Shown here: positions 27,332 through 36,967 of the stretch, in pieces
Position numbering within the stretch: the first letter of the stretch is position 1
How the letters are laid out: each line of letters starts with the position of its first letter
Assembly (NCBI GenBank): GCA_030066905.1
Contig: JASJAR010000022.1
Span: 18,157 to 82,156 of the forward strand
Direction of reading: 5' to 3'
Source of the DNA: Paracoccaceae bacterium
Lineage (GTDB): Bacteria > Pseudomonadota > Alphaproteobacteria > Rhodobacterales > Rhodobacteraceae
Length of the DNA stretch: 64,000 nt
The notes under the pieces: model-generated
Seen by the model: the letters and a program-made list of their open reading frames with translations, nothing else
Databases searched by the model: none
What the model was told of the DNA's origin: nothing
Translations under genes and position numbers: made by a program

Positions 27332-28138
27332 ATGTCGGGCGGTTTGATGGCGGGTAAGCGCGGTCTCATCATGGGGCTTGCCAACGACAAATCCATCGCC
27401 TGGGGGATCGCCAAGGCCGTCGCCGCCGAAGGGGCGGAGCTGGCCTTCTCCTTTCAGGGAGAGGCGCTGGAAAAACGCGTGCGTCCCCTCGCGGCAGAGC
27501 TCGGCTCGGATTTCGTGCTGCCCTGCGACGTCGGCGACAGCGGCTCTATCGACGCGCTCTTCCAGTCGCTCAAGGATCGCTGGGGCGGGCTCGACTTCCT
27601 CGTCCACGCCATCGGGTTTTCCGACAAGAACGAGCTTCGGGGCCGTTACGTCGACACATCCCGCGACAATTTCCTGATGTCGATGGACATCTCGGTCTAT
27701 TCCTTCACCGCCGTCGCCCGGGCCGCCGGCGCGCTGATGGGCCCGGGCGGCTCGATGCTGACGCTCACCTATTACGGCGCCGAGAAGGTGATGCCCCATT
27801 ACAACGTCATGGGCGTCGCGAAGGCCGCGCTCGAAGCGAGCGTGCGTTATCTGGCCGAAGATTTCGGCCGCGACGGCATCCGCGTGAACGCGATCTCAGC
27901 CGGCACGATCAAGACGCTGGCGGCCTCGGGCATCGGCGATTTTCGCTACATCCTGAAATGGAACGAACTTCACGCGCCGATGCGCCGGAACGTGACCACC
28001 GAGGATGTGGGCAAGTCCGCGCTCTATCTTCTGTCCGATCTCGGCTCCGGCGTGACCGGCGAGGTCGTCCATGTGGATGCGGGCTATCACATCGTGGGCA
28101 TGAAGAACCCCGACGCGCCCGACCTCACCCGGAGTTGA
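27332..28138 (+). CDS. fabI: Enoyl-[acyl-carrier-protein] reductase (NADH)
   Basis: FabI performs the last reduction of each fatty-acid elongation cycle. The 268-residue SDR protein starts [20 protein letters not shown], the FabI-type nucleotide loop. It has [20 protein letters not shown] and the catalytic Tyr and Lys in [20 protein letters not shown] near residues 150-167. [13 protein letters not shown] and the C-terminal [11 protein letters not shown] complete the fold. GGGGAGACGAGGC precedes the ATG. pdxH is divergent across about 150 bases that hold both promoters. Confidence 0.96.
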   Translation: MSGGLMAGKRGLIMGLANDKSIAWGIAKAVAAEGAELAFSFQGEALEKRVRPLAAELGSDFVLPCDVGDSGSIDALFQSLKDRWGGLDFLVHAIGFSDKNELRGRYVDTSRDNFLMSMDISVYSFTAVARAAGALMGPGGSMLTLTYYGAEKVMPHYNVMGVAKAALEASVRYLAEDFGRDGIRVNAISAGTIKTLAASGIGDFRYILKWNELHAPMRRNVTTEDVGKSALYLLSDLGSGVTGEVVHVDAGYHIVGMKNPDAPDLTRS

Positions 28139-28204
28139 GCCGGGCCTTGCGGGGACCGTGCGGGCAAGGCTAAACCCCGGGCAACGCCGCCCCGGGGACC
28201 GCCA

Positions 28205-28813
28205 TTGGACCTGACCGCCCTTATCGCCTTCAATGCAGCGCTCGCAGCGGCCCTTGCCTCGCCGGGGCCCGCGATGCTCGTTTGCATCCGCGCCAGCCTG
28301 CGCGGCGGCTGGCGCGAAGGCGCGCTGACCGGGGTCGGCCTTGCGGCGATGGCCACGCTCTGGACGCTGGCCGCCCTCTTCGGGCTTGATGCGCTTTTCC
28401 GCGTCTTCCCATGGGCTTACGGGGCGTTGAAAACCCTCGGCGCGCTTTATCTCTTCTGGATCGCCTGGCGCACCTGGCGCGTGGCCGGCGCGCCCCTGCC
28501 CACGGTGGCGGTCCCGGCCGCCCGGGCCATCCGCACCGGCGTGCTGGTGAACCTGTCGAACCCGAAATCGGTGCTCTTTGCCGGTGCGGTTCTCGTGGTG
28601 ATCTTCCCCCCCGACCTCGGCACCGGCGCGCGGCTTGGCATCGCTCTGAACCACCTCGTCTTTGAGATCTTCGCCTACGCTGCGCTCTCGTTCGTCATCG
28701 CGCGCTCGGGGCTGGCCCAGCCGCTCCTGGCGGCCAAGGCCACGCTCGAGCGGGTCACCGCGGCCGTGCTCGGCGCGCTGGGGCTGCGCCTCCTCTTGGA
28801 GCGCACACCATGA
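28205..28813 (+). CDS. LysE-family exporter (first of two)
   Basis: The 202-residue inner-membrane protein has six hydrophobic segments and the LysE/RhtB start ([20 protein letters not shown]) with its SPGP motif. [18 protein letters not shown] is the second family mark. Members export amino acids or related metabolites. The start codon is TTG at 28205 after CGGGGA; no ATG fits. The last four bases overlap the next gene, also LysE-type, so the two form a unit. Confidence 0.88.
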   Translation: MDLTALIAFNAALAAALASPGPAMLVCIRASLRGGWREGALTGVGLAAMATLWTLAALFGLDALFRVFPWAYGALKTLGALYLFWIAWRTWRVAGAPLPTVAVPAARAIRTGVLVNLSNPKSVLFAGAVLVVIFPPDLGTGARLGIALNHLVFEIFAYAALSFVIARSGLAQPLLAAKATLERVTAAVLGALGLRLLLERTP

Positions 28814-29424
28814 CGCTTGCGGCCTTTCTCACCATCGCCGTCCTGCACCTTCTCGCGGCGATCTCGCCGGGGCCCTCCTTCGTCGTGTCGATCCGCACCG
28901 CCGCAGCCGAGGGCTTCCGCCCCGCCCTCGGGCTGGCCATCGGTTTCGGCGCCGGCGCGGTGATCTGGGCTACCGCCGCCCTTGCGGGCCTCGCCCTTCT
29001 GTTCCAGATCCTGCCGGCCCTCTTCACCGCGCTCAAAGTCGCCGGTGGGCTCTTTCTTCTCTGGATCGCCTGGCAGACCTGGCGCCACGCCCGCGCGCCG
29101 CTGCCCGAGATCGAACCGGGCGCGCTGCCGACGAGCCTCGGCGCGGCGGTGCTCAAGGGCCTCGCCGTCCAGCTTGCCAACCCCAAACCGGCGGTGTTTT
29201 TCGGCGCGGTCTTCGTCGGCCTCGTCCCGCCCGAAACCCCGCTGCCAATGCTCGCCCTCGTCATGGGCGTCATCTTCATCGACGAGACGCTGTGGTACAT
29301 TCTCGTCGCCCGCCTCTTCTCCCTGCCCCGCCCCCGCGCGCTCTATGCGCGCATGAAAGCCGGCGTCGACCGCACCTTCGGCGTCCTCTTGGCGGGGCTC
29401 GGCCTCCACATCGCGCTGCCCTAA
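28810..29424 (+). CDS. LysE-family exporter (second of two)
   Basis: The 204-residue protein repeats the family pattern: [20 protein letters not shown] at the N terminus and [20 protein letters not shown] in the middle, with six predicted membrane segments. Its ATG overlaps the upstream LysE-type stop. The two proteins are related but far from identical, so this is an old duplication. They may act separately, or the two may export different amino acids. Confidence 0.88.
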   Translation: MTLAAFLTIAVLHLLAAISPGPSFVVSIRTAAAEGFRPALGLAIGFGAGAVIWATAALAGLALLFQILPALFTALKVAGGLFLLWIAWQTWRHARAPLPEIEPGALPTSLGAAVLKGLAVQLANPKPAVFFGAVFVGLVPPETPLPMLALVMGVIFIDETLWYILVARLFSLPRPRALYARMKAGVDRTFGVLLAGLGLHIALP

Positions 29425-29435
29425 AGGTTTCCACC

Positions 29436-29942
29436 ATGAACGACCCACTTCCCCATGAAAAAGGCTTCCACGTCTCCTGGGACCAGATCCACCGCGACGC
29501 CCGCGCCCTTGCCTGGCGGCTCGACAAGCAGGGCCCCCTCGACGCGGGCGCCTGGAAGGCGGTCGTCGCCATCACCCGGGGCGGCATGGCGCCTGCGATG
29601 ATCGTCGCCCGCGAACTCGACATCCGGACGGTCGACACGATCTCGGTGAAGTCCTACGACCACCAGACCCAGTCCGAACCCCAGATCATCAAGACCCCGG
29701 ATATGGAGATGGTGGGCGACGGCACCGGCATCCTCATCGTCGATGACCTCGTCGACACCGGAAAGACCCTCGAAGTCGTCCGCGCCGCGATGCCCAAGGC
29801 CCATGTCGCGACCGTCTATGCCAAGCCCAAGGGCCGGCCCCAGGTCGATACGTTCATCACCGAGGTCTCGCAAGACACCTGGATCTTCTTTCCCTGGGAC
29901 ATGGCGCTGCAATATGTCGAACCCTACCGCGCGGGGGGCTGA
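29436..29942 (+). CDS. gpt: Xanthine-guanine phosphoribosyltransferase
   Basis: It salvages xanthine, guanine or hypoxanthine to nucleotides using PRPP. The 168-residue protein has the PRPP-binding motif [16 protein letters not shown] near residues 95-110, the N-terminal [19 protein letters not shown], and the C-terminal [16 protein letters not shown], matching the xanthine-preferring Gpt type. ATG 29436 lies 11 bases after the upstream exporter stop. Base preference cannot be read precisely. Confidence 0.88.
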   Translation: MNDPLPHEKGFHVSWDQIHRDARALAWRLDKQGPLDAGAWKAVVAITRGGMAPAMIVARELDIRTVDTISVKSYDHQTQSEPQIIKTPDMEMVGDGTGILIVDDLVDTGKTLEVVRAAMPKAHVATVYAKPKGRPQVDTFITEVSQDTWIFFPWDMALQYVEPYRAGG

Positions 29943-29973
29943 GGCGGTGCCCGGCTGCGCCCTCCCGGCATCT

Positions 29974-30058
29974 CGGTATTCTTGCCAGGATGAAGGGGCC
30001 GGGCCGCGCTTCGGCTTCATCTTGGCAGAAATACCGCGGGGGAGCCGCCCCAGGCGGC
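29974..30058. repeat. Two opposed copies of the CGGTATTTTTGCCAAGATGA repeat
   Basis: Copy A (29974-29995, plus strand, two changes) and copy B (30015-30036, minus strand, one change) face each other. On the minus strand copy B is preceded by the hairpin GCCGCC-N3-GGCGGC (30058-30044) and TCCCCCG, the same composite seen at 34708-34757. The arms can form a long hairpin in the 140-base gap between gpt and the aminotransferase. Confidence 0.8.
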
Positions 30059-30083
30059 GGGGGCAGCACCCCCGCGACTGCCG

Positions 30084-31256
30084 GTGATCCCGCTCAACCC
30101 AAACATCCGCGCGACCGAGGCTCCGCCGGTGATGGAGGCGCGGCGCTGGATCGAGGGCAAGCGCTTCCCGGCCGAGAAGCCGCTCCTCAATCTCTCCCAG
30201 GCCGCCCCGGTGGCACCGCCGCCCGCGCCCCTGCGCGAGGCGATGGCCGAGATCATCCTGTCCGACCCCGCCGCCCATCTCTACGGCCCGGTCCTCGGTT
30301 TGCCCGAACTTCGGGCGCGGATCGCGGCGGATTGGTCGGCGGGCTACGGCGGCAAGGTCGCCGAGGCGCAGGTCGGGGTCACCGCCGGCTGCAACGAGGC
30401 CTTCGCGGCAGCTATGGCGACCCTGGCCGGCCCGGGAGATGAGGTTCTCCTCACAACGCCTTGGTACTTCAATCACAAAATGTGGCTCGACATGGCCGGG
30501 GTCAGAACCGTTCCGCTGCCCACCGGCCCCGATCTCGCCCCGGACCCCGAGACCGCCGGCAGCCTCGTCACCGACCGGACACGGGCCATCGTCCTCGTCA
30601 GCCCCAACAACCCCGGCGGCGTCGAGTACGCCCCCGAACGCCTCGCCGCCTTCCGCGACCTCGCCCGGGCCCACCGCATCGCCCTCATCGTCGACGAGAC
30701 CTACCGCGACTTCCATTCCGCCGACGGCGCGCCCCACGGGCTCTTTGCCGACCCCGACTGGGACGACAGCTTCCTCCAGCTCTACTCCTTCTCGAAGGCC
30801 TACCGGCTCACCGGCCACCGGGTCGGCGCGGTCCTCGCAAGCCCTCGTCGCCTTGCGGAGATCGAGAAGTTCCTCGACACGGTAACGATCTGTCCGCCCC
30901 AGATCGGCCAGCGCGCGGCGCTCTGGGGGATGGAGCATTTGCGCGACTGGCTCGCCGGCGAGCGCCGGGAGATCCTCGCCCGCCGCCGCGCCATGGTCAC
31001 CGGGCTCAACCGGCTGAAGGGCTGGCGCTGCCTCGGGGCCGGGGCCTATTTCGCCTATGTCGAGCACCCCTACGACATCCCCTCCCCCGAGCTTGCGAGG
31101 CTTCTCGTCGACAAGGCCCATGTCTTGGCCCTGCCCGGCACCATGTTCCGGCCCGGAGACGACCCTGCCGGCGGGCGGGAACTGCGCTTCGCCTTCGCCA
31201 ACGAGGATGCGGCGGGCCTCGACGTGCTGATGTCGCGCCTCGCCGCCCTCGGCTGA
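30084..31256 (+). CDS. Pyridoxal-phosphate aminotransferase, class I/II
   Basis: The 390-residue protein is a fold-type I aminotransferase. GVTAGCNEAFAAAMATLAGP is the cofactor-phosphate region, VLVSPNNPGGVEYAPE holds the conserved Asn, IALIVDETYRDF holds the Asp, and LYSFSKAYRLTGHRVG holds the PLP lysine near residue 240. ELRFAFANED near the end carries the substrate arginine. The start is GTG 30084. Substrate is not determinable; arrangement before ppiD-trpE does not prove a role in aromatic synthesis. Confidence 0.88.
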   Translation: MIPLNPNIRATEAPPVMEARRWIEGKRFPAEKPLLNLSQAAPVAPPPAPLREAMAEIILSDPAAHLYGPVLGLPELRARIAADWSAGYGGKVAEAQVGVTAGCNEAFAAAMATLAGPGDEVLLTTPWYFNHKMWLDMAGVRTVPLPTGPDLAPDPETAGSLVTDRTRAIVLVSPNNPGGVEYAPERLAAFRDLARAHRIALIVDETYRDFHSADGAPHGLFADPDWDDSFLQLYSFSKAYRLTGHRVGAVLASPRRLAEIEKFLDTVTICPPQIGQRAALWGMEHLRDWLAGERREILARRRAMVTGLNRLKGWRCLGAGAYFAYVEHPYDIPSPELARLLVDKAHVLALPGTMFRPGDDPAGGRELRFAFANEDAAGLDVLMSRLAALG

Positions 31257-31318
31257 GGCTTGCCGCCCCCCGAGGCCCCCGATAAGACGGCGGCCGAACC
31301 AAACGGAGCGCATCTTCC

Positions 31319-33172
31319 ATGGCCAAGGGCATCGGCAAGGGCAAAGCCTCCCAGACCTTCGTCTGGATCATTCTCGGGCTCCTGATCGTCGGTCTGGCGG
31401 GCTTTGGCGCCACGAGCTTCACCGGCGGCGGTTCGGCGGTGGCGCGGGTCGGCGAGGCCGAGGTCACGATCGACGACTATGCCCGCGCGCTGCAAACCGA
31501 ACTCCGCCAGATCCAGGCGCAGGCGGGCCGCGCGGTGCCGCTGTCTGAAGCGCGCACCTTCGGCGTCGACCAGATCGTCCTGGGCCGGCTCGTCGGCTCG
31601 GCCGCGCTCGACGACCAGGCCCAGGCCGCCGGCGTTTCGGTCGGCGACGAACGCATTGCCGAGGAGGTCCGCAGCACTCCGGCCTTTCTCGGGATCGACG
31701 GCGCCTTCGACCCCGAAAGCTACCGGTTTGCGCTCCAGCAGAACGGGCTTTCGGTGCGCGATTACGAGGCGAGCCTGCGCGCCGACCTCTCCCGCCAGAT
31801 CCTCCAGGCCGGTATCGTCGGCGGCGTGGCGGCACCCGAACCCTATGTCGACACGCTCCTTGGGTTTCTGCGCGAAGAGCGCGACGTCACCTGGGCGCCT
31901 CTCTCCGAGGCCGATCTCGCCGAGCCGGTTCCCGACCCGACGATGAGCGAGCTTGCCGCGTTTCACACCGAGAACGCCGGGGCCTTCACCGTTCCCGAGA
32001 CCAAGGTTCTGACTGTCGCCGCGCTGACGCCCGACATGCTGATCGACGGGATCGAGATCGACGAGACGATGCTTCGCGAGGTCTATGACGAGCGGCTTTC
32101 GGAATATGAAACCCCCGAGCGGCGGCTCGTCGAGCGGCTCGTCTTTGCCGACACGGCCGCCGCCGAGGCCGCGCGTGCGGGCATCGAGGCCGGCGAGACG
32201 ACCTTCGAGGCCCTCGTCGAAGAGCGCGGTCTGACGCTGATCGATGTCGATCTGGGCGATGTCTCGGCCCGCGACCTCGGCGAGGCGGCCGAAGCGGTCT
32301 TCGCCCTCGACGGACCCGGGGTTGCCGGGCCGGCACCGTCCTCCCTCGGCCCGGCGCTGTTCCGGGTGAACGCGATCCTGCCGGCGACATCGGTGACCTT
32401 CGACGAGGCCCGGGGCGAGCTCTTCGAGGAGATCGCGGCCGAACGCGCCCGCCGGGCGATCCTCGACGAGATCCAGCCGGTGGACGACCTTCTGGCGGGC
32501 GGCGCGACCCTCGAAGAGCTGGTCGCGGAAACCCAGATGGCGCTTCAGACCCTCGACTGGCGGCCCGGCGAGGCCGAGGGGCCCGGCGGCTACGAGGCGA
32601 TCCGGCAGGCGGCCGCGGCCGCCCGCGAGGGGGACTTTCCCGAGGTGATCGAGCTCGAGGACGGCGGCATCGCGGCCATCCGGCTCGATGAGACCCGTCC
32701 GCCTGCGCTCCGCCCGCTCGACGAGATCGAGGACGAGGTCGCCGCCGCCTGGCGCGCTCAGGAGCTGGGCTTCCGGCTCGCCGCGCGTGGCGCCGAGATC
32801 GCCGGCGAGATCGAAGCGGGTCGCGACATGGCCGCCTTCGACCTCGCCCTGCGCTGGGACCGGGGGCTCACACGCAACGGCTTTGTCGAGGGCGCGCCGG
32901 CAGGCTTCCTGCCGACCCTCTTTGAGATGGCGCCTGGCGAGGTCCGCGTGATCGAGGGCCCGGGCGCGGCGGTGATCGCCCGGCTCGAAGAGGTGCGGGC
33001 ACCGAGCGGCGAGGATGCCGATACGCTGGCGATCCGGGCGCTTCTGGCGGGCCAGGTTCAGCAGGGTCTCGCCGAGGACCTGCTGTTGGGCTTCATGAAC
33101 GCCGCCCGCGACAGCGTCCGCGTCGACATCGACCAGGCCGCGATCAACGCGGTCCATTCGAGCTTCCCCTGA
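31319..33172 (+). CDS. Periplasmic folding factor PpiD-like (SurA_N and parvulin domains)
   Basis: The 617-residue product is anchored by one N-terminal membrane helix (FVWIILGLLIVGLAGFGATS, residues 14-33). An N-terminal chaperone domain (VARVGEAEVTIDDYARAL, residues 40-180) follows, then a parvulin-like domain around residues 240-370, and a C-terminal domain. The layout matches PpiD/YfgM-linked chaperones of the inner membrane. Parvulin catalytic residues are not convincingly conserved, so it may act only as a chaperone. Its stop overlaps the trpE start by one base. Confidence 0.85.
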   Translation: MAKGIGKGKASQTFVWIILGLLIVGLAGFGATSFTGGGSAVARVGEAEVTIDDYARALQTELRQIQAQAGRAVPLSEARTFGVDQIVLGRLVGSAALDDQAQAAGVSVGDERIAEEVRSTPAFLGIDGAFDPESYRFALQQNGLSVRDYEASLRADLSRQILQAGIVGGVAAPEPYVDTLLGFLREERDVTWAPLSEADLAEPVPDPTMSELAAFHTENAGAFTVPETKVLTVAALTPDMLIDGIEIDETMLREVYDERLSEYETPERRLVERLVFADTAAAEAARAGIEAGETTFEALVEERGLTLIDVDLGDVSARDLGEAAEAVFALDGPGVAGPAPSSLGPALFRVNAILPATSVTFDEARGELFEEIAAERARRAILDEIQPVDDLLAGGATLEELVAETQMALQTLDWRPGEAEGPGGYEAIRQAAAAAREGDFPEVIELEDGGIAAIRLDETRPPALRPLDEIEDEVAAAWRAQELGFRLAARGAEIAGEIEAGRDMAAFDLALRWDRGLTRNGFVEGAPAGFLPTLFEMAPGEVRVIEGPGAAVIARLEEVRAPSGEDADTLAIRALLAGQVQQGLAEDLLLGFMNAARDSVRVDIDQAAINAVHSSFP

Positions 33173-34689
33173 TGGCCGAGCTTTTTCCGGCAATCGCCGA
33201 TTTCGCGCGCGGCTTCGAGGCGGGCGAGAACCAGATCGTCTATGCCCGGCTCTCGGCCGATCTCGACACGCCGGTCTCGCTGATGCTGAAGCTCGGCGGC
33301 GGCTCCCAGCGCGACGCCTTCATCCTCGAAAGCGTCACCGGAGGCGAGGTGCGCGGGCGGTATTCGATCATCGGCGTCAAACCCGACGTGGTCTGGGAAT
33401 GCCGGGGGACGGCCTCGCGGATCAACCGTCAGGCCCGCTACGACCGCGAGACCTTCGAGGACCAGAGCGGCTCGCCCCTCGACACCCTCCGCGCCCTCAT
33501 CGCCGAAAGCCGGATCGACCTGCCGCCGGACCTTCCTGCCGCCGCCGCGGGGCTTTTCGGCTATCTCGGCTACGACATGATCCGCCTCGTCGAACGGCTT
33601 CCGGAGGTGAACCCCGACCCGCTCGACCTGCCCGATGCAGTGATGCTCAGGCCCTCGGTGATCGCCGTCCTCGACGGGGTAAAGGGCGAGGTCACCCTCG
33701 TCGCCCCGGCCTGGGCCGGGTCCGGGCTGTCGGCCAAGGCGGCCTATGCCCAGGCCGCAGAGCGGGTGATGGATGCCTTGCGCGATCTCGAACGGCCCGC
33801 CGCGACGGAGACGCGGACACTTGGCGCGGCGGCCCCCGAACCGGAACCGGTCTCGAACTTCACCAAGGACGATTACCTCGCCGCCATCGAGAAAGCCCGG
33901 GATTACATCCGGGCCGGAGACATCTTCCAGGTCGTCCCCTCCCAGCGCTGGCGGCAGGATTTCCCGCTCCCGCCATTCTCGCTCTACCGCTCGCTGAGGC
34001 GCACCAACCCCTCACCCTTCATGTTCTACTTCGATTTCGGCGGGTTTCAGGTTGTGGGGGCGAGCCCCGAGATCCTTGTCCGGGTCATGCACGCAGAGGT
34101 CACGATCCGCCCCATCGCCGGCACCCGGCCGCGCGGCGCGACCCCCGAGGAAGACCGGGCGCTCGAGGCCGACCTCCTGGCGGATGAAAAGGAGCGCGCC
34201 GAACACCTGATGCTCCTCGATCTGGGGCGCAACGACGTCGGCCGCGTGGCGACGATCGGCTCGGTGAAGCCCACCGAGCAATTCGTCATCGAGCGCTACT
34301 CCCATGTCATGCATATCGTCTCGAACGTCGTCGGCCGGCTGGCCCCGGAGCAGGACGCGCTTTCGGCCCTGCTGGCCGGATTGCCGGCTGGCACCGTCTC
34401 GGGCGCCCCGAAGGTTCGCGCGATGGAGATCATCGACGAGCTCGAACCCGAAAAGCGCGGCGTCTACGGCGGCGGTGTGGGGTACTTCTCGGCCCGCGGC
34501 GACATGGATATGTGCATCGCGCTGAGGACGGCGGTGGTGAAAGAGGGCGGGCTCTACATCCAGGCCGGCGGCGGTGTGGTGTGGGACAGCGACCCCGAAG
34601 CCGAGTTCGAGGAAACCGTGAACAAGGCCCGCGCGATCCGGGCGGCGGCGGCGGATGCGGCGCGGTTCGGGTCGGAGCGGAACGGCTAG
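33172..34689 (+). CDS. trpE: Anthranilate synthase component I
   Basis: TrpE converts chorismate to anthranilate with ammonia from TrpG. The 505-residue protein has the N-terminal tryptophan-binding region (LMLKLGGGSQRDAFILESVT, with its Leu-Glu-Ser), FQVVPSQRW, TIRPIAGTRPRGATPEEDRA, LMLLDLGRNDVGRVA, GTVSGAPKVRAMEIIDELEP and AGGGVVWDSDPEAEFEET, all chorismate-site motifs. The start ATG overlaps the ppiD stop. trpG and trpD are 2.3 kb away beyond a minus-strand gene, so the complex is encoded in two units. No leader peptide is seen. Confidence 0.96.
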   Translation: MAELFPAIADFARGFEAGENQIVYARLSADLDTPVSLMLKLGGGSQRDAFILESVTGGEVRGRYSIIGVKPDVVWECRGTASRINRQARYDRETFEDQSGSPLDTLRALIAESRIDLPPDLPAAAAGLFGYLGYDMIRLVERLPEVNPDPLDLPDAVMLRPSVIAVLDGVKGEVTLVAPAWAGSGLSAKAAYAQAAERVMDALRDLERPAATETRTLGAAAPEPEPVSNFTKDDYLAAIEKARDYIRAGDIFQVVPSQRWRQDFPLPPFSLYRSLRRTNPSPFMFYFDFGGFQVVGASPEILVRVMHAEVTIRPIAGTRPRGATPEEDRALEADLLADEKERAEHLMLLDLGRNDVGRVATIGSVKPTEQFVIERYSHVMHIVSNVVGRLAPEQDALSALLAGLPAGTVSGAPKVRAMEIIDELEPEKRGVYGGGVGYFSARGDMDMCIALRTAVVKEGGLYIQAGGGVVWDSDPEAEFEETVNKARAIRAAAADAARFGSERNG

Positions 34690-34702
34690 GGGCTCCGCCC
34701 CC

Positions 34703-34757
34703 GCCCAGCCGCCTGTCGGCGGCCGGGCTCCCCCGCGGTATTTTTGCCAAGATGAAG
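34703..34757. repeat. Composite intergenic repeat: hairpin plus CGGTATTTTTGCCAAGATGA unit
   Basis: A 10-bp stem with one mismatch (GCCCAGCCGCC, loop TGTC, GGCGGCCGGGC; 34703-34728) is followed by TCCCCCG and the 22-base unit at 34736-34757. It sits between the convergent trpE and polysaccharide deacetylase genes, where hairpin plus T5 could also end transcription of trpE. Confidence 0.8.
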
Positions 34758-34791
34758 CCCGAAGGGCCGCCGCCCCGGCGGCGACGACGGA

Positions 34792-36816
34792 TCAGTTGGA
34801 GCGGCTGTCGGGCACCGCGCGAACCCGCGGCAGACCGGTTGTCGCGGCGGCCGCCTCGTCTTCGGTCTCCTCGACGGCATCGGGCGCCGTCTGGGGCGCG
34901 ATGACCGCCGATACCGGGGCGAGGGCGAGGCTCTGGGCGTTACGGCCCTGAAGCCATTGCCCGAGCCCCTCGACGGTTGCGGCATCCGCGCGGCCCACGA
35001 GGATGACCCCGGCCTCCAGGCGCGCCCGGAACGCCGCACGGTCGAGCGCGCGGGAGACCGCGGCGGCATCGGTTCCGGCCCCGAGGTCGCCGAAGATTAG
35101 CGACGCGGGCACATCGAACCGGCCGGCGATCTGCTGGGCGGTGTTGAGGCCCTGGGGGGCGGTGATCAACCCGTGTCCGGTTTCGGCGATAACGGCGATG
35201 ACCTGGCCGACCGCATCCCGGTCGCCCTGGAAACCGGCCGTGCCCGGGTCCATCACCGCGACCGCCTCCGGCACCGCGCCGAAATTCGACTGGAGCGCCA
35301 CCTCCACGTCCTGCGGCCGGGCACCGGCCGGGATCGACGGGATCAGCACGACCTCGCGGCCCGCCGCCCGGTAGGCCGCCGCGATGGCGGCGGCGTTGAG
35401 CGACGCCCCGTCGACGGCGAAGCTGACCTCTCCGGGCAGGTCGGCCAGCGCTCCCGCCTCGGGGGGGGCGGCGCCTTCATGGACGAGCACCACCGCGACG
35501 CGGGCAAGGCCCGGGTCGGCCTCGAAGGCATGCCGGTGGCGGTCGAGGGCCCGGCCCGCATCCGGCGCGGGCTGCGCGACCTCCGGGGCGGTGCCGGTGT
35601 CGCTCCGGCTCCCGGGCAAGGCGCCGACCCGCTGGCCGATGCTCGCCGAGGGCACGCCGGGCATGCCGGGCGCGGCTTCGGGGGCCTGGGCGATGCGGAG
35701 GCTGTCAGAGGGCGGCACGATCCGCCTCGGCTCGACCGCGCCAGCGGGCCCGCCGGCATCGGCAAGCTGCGGGTTTTCGGGGATCGCCGGCTCCGCCTCG
35801 GGGGCGACGGGGGCCGCCATCTCGGGGCTTTCGGCGCCGGGCTGCGGCGCGCTGTCGACCTCTGTGAGAGCGATGTCGGCGGTCTGCGGCGTTTCGGGCT
35901 CGGTCGGCGCCTCGGCGGCCTCGCGCGTGAGCGCGGGTGCGGCCGCCGGGGCCAGGCCTTCGGGGGCCGCGGGCGCCGGCGCGCTCGGCACGGCATCGGT
36001 CACCGTCCGGGGGAGGTCGGGAGACGGCGCGGCAGCCGGTCCGCGCGGCGCCTGGGTTTCGAGGCTGGCGACAACCGGACCGGGCGCGGGCGCGGCCGAA
36101 GGCTCCGCCCGGGGCTCCCGGGTGGCCTCGGCGAGCAGCGCATCCGGCGCGGCCGGCGCGCCGGCGTCCTGGGGCGCCTCGGCGACGACGGGGGAGGCGT
36201 CTTCCTCCGGTGCCGCCAGACCGGGCATCTCCGCCACGGGCGCGTCGGCGGGGGCGGGCCCGCGCTCAGGCGCGGCTTCGGCGACTTGCGGCGCGGTCTC
36301 CCGGACCGGCGGGGCCGGCACGTCGCGGACAACCGCGGCGGGCTGGTCGGTCCGTGGCGGCAGGGGCGCCCGCGCCTCCGGCGCTCCGGCGGTTTCGGGC
36401 CGGAGCCCCTCGCGGTCGGTCAGCGCCACCCCGGCCGCGCGCGGCACCTCCGGCCGGCCCGGCGCCTCGGGGCCGGCAAACGCGGTCTGCGGCGCGGCGG
36501 CCGGCGCAGTGTCGAAGCGCGGCGAGGCGTCGGCCGGGGCCGGCTCGGCAGGCGAGATGGCGGCCACATCGGCCGCCGGCACGGTTTCCTCGGTCGGCAC
36601 GGCAGGGTCGGTCTCCGGGCGCGCCTGGTCGAACTCGGTTCCGGCCGGCGTCTCCACGGCGCGGGCCTCCGGCTGCGGCAGCGCGAGGTCGTGTCGCACC
36701 GCCAACTGGCTCGCCACCGCCACCATCGCCCCGCCGACCACGATGCCCGAGGCCCCGCCCCAGACGGTGGATTTCAGCCGTTCCAGACGACGCCTGTTCA
36801 AGATCCCGCGTGCCAC
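34792..36816 (-). CDS. Divergent polysaccharide deacetylase family protein with long Pro/Ala-rich linker
   Basis: The 674-residue protein has one N-terminal membrane helix (WGGASGIVVGGAMVAVASQL). A very long low-complexity linker rich in Ala, Pro, Glu and Thr follows, at roughly residues 45-430. The C-terminal domain contains ARVAVVLVHEGAAPPEAGAL, VSFAVDGASLNAAAIAAAYR, VVLIPSIPAGARPQDVEVAL and PVSAVIAP. This fits the divergent polysaccharide deacetylase (YibQ-like) family, related to cell-envelope glycan hydrolase control. The start is GTG 36816 after GGAGG. The linker length suggests the domain spans the periplasm. Confidence 0.82.
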   Translation of the reverse strand: MARGILNRRRLERLKSTVWGGASGIVVGGAMVAVASQLAVRHDLALPQPEARAVETPAGTEFDQARPETDPAVPTEETVPAADVAAISPAEPAPADASPRFDTAPAAAPQTAFAGPEAPGRPEVPRAAGVALTDREGLRPETAGAPEARAPLPPRTDQPAAVVRDVPAPPVRETAPQVAEAAPERGPAPADAPVAEMPGLAAPEEDASPVVAEAPQDAGAPAAPDALLAEATREPRAEPSAAPAPGPVVASLETQAPRGPAAAPSPDLPRTVTDAVPSAPAPAAPEGLAPAAAPALTREAAEAPTEPETPQTADIALTEVDSAPQPGAESPEMAAPVAPEAEPAIPENPQLADAGGPAGAVEPRRIVPPSDSLRIAQAPEAAPGMPGVPSASIGQRVGALPGSRSDTGTAPEVAQPAPDAGRALDRHRHAFEADPGLARVAVVLVHEGAAPPEAGALADLPGEVSFAVDGASLNAAAIAAAYRAAGREVVLIPSIPAGARPQDVEVALQSNFGAVPEAVAVMDPGTAGFQGDRDAVGQVIAVIAETGHGLITAPQGLNTAQQIAGRFDVPASLIFGDLGAGTDAAAVSRALDRAAFRARLEAGVILVGRADAATVEGLGQWLQGRNAQSLALAPVSAVIAPQTAPDAVEETEDEAAAATTGLPRVRAVPDSRSN

Positions 36817-36967
36817 CGCTGACCTCCGCTTCGATGTTCACGCCCCCATAAAGCGCGTATGCCTCACCCGGACCCGGTTTGATCGCCATTGACGATCTCC
36901 GATGCCTCTATGACAAGTATACGGCACAACACTCTCCCGGCCCACCCCTTTCTGGAACGCACGCGCA

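Noticed and set aside
28662..29942. A single long protein fusing sequence inside the LysE genes to the phosphoribosyltransferase
   Set aside because: The upstream part is a frame shadow of the two LysE genes; the real gpt start is ATG 29436 with normal family length.
31070..33193. A 700-codon open frame opposite ppiD
   Set aside because: Antisense shadow of ppiD, without motifs.
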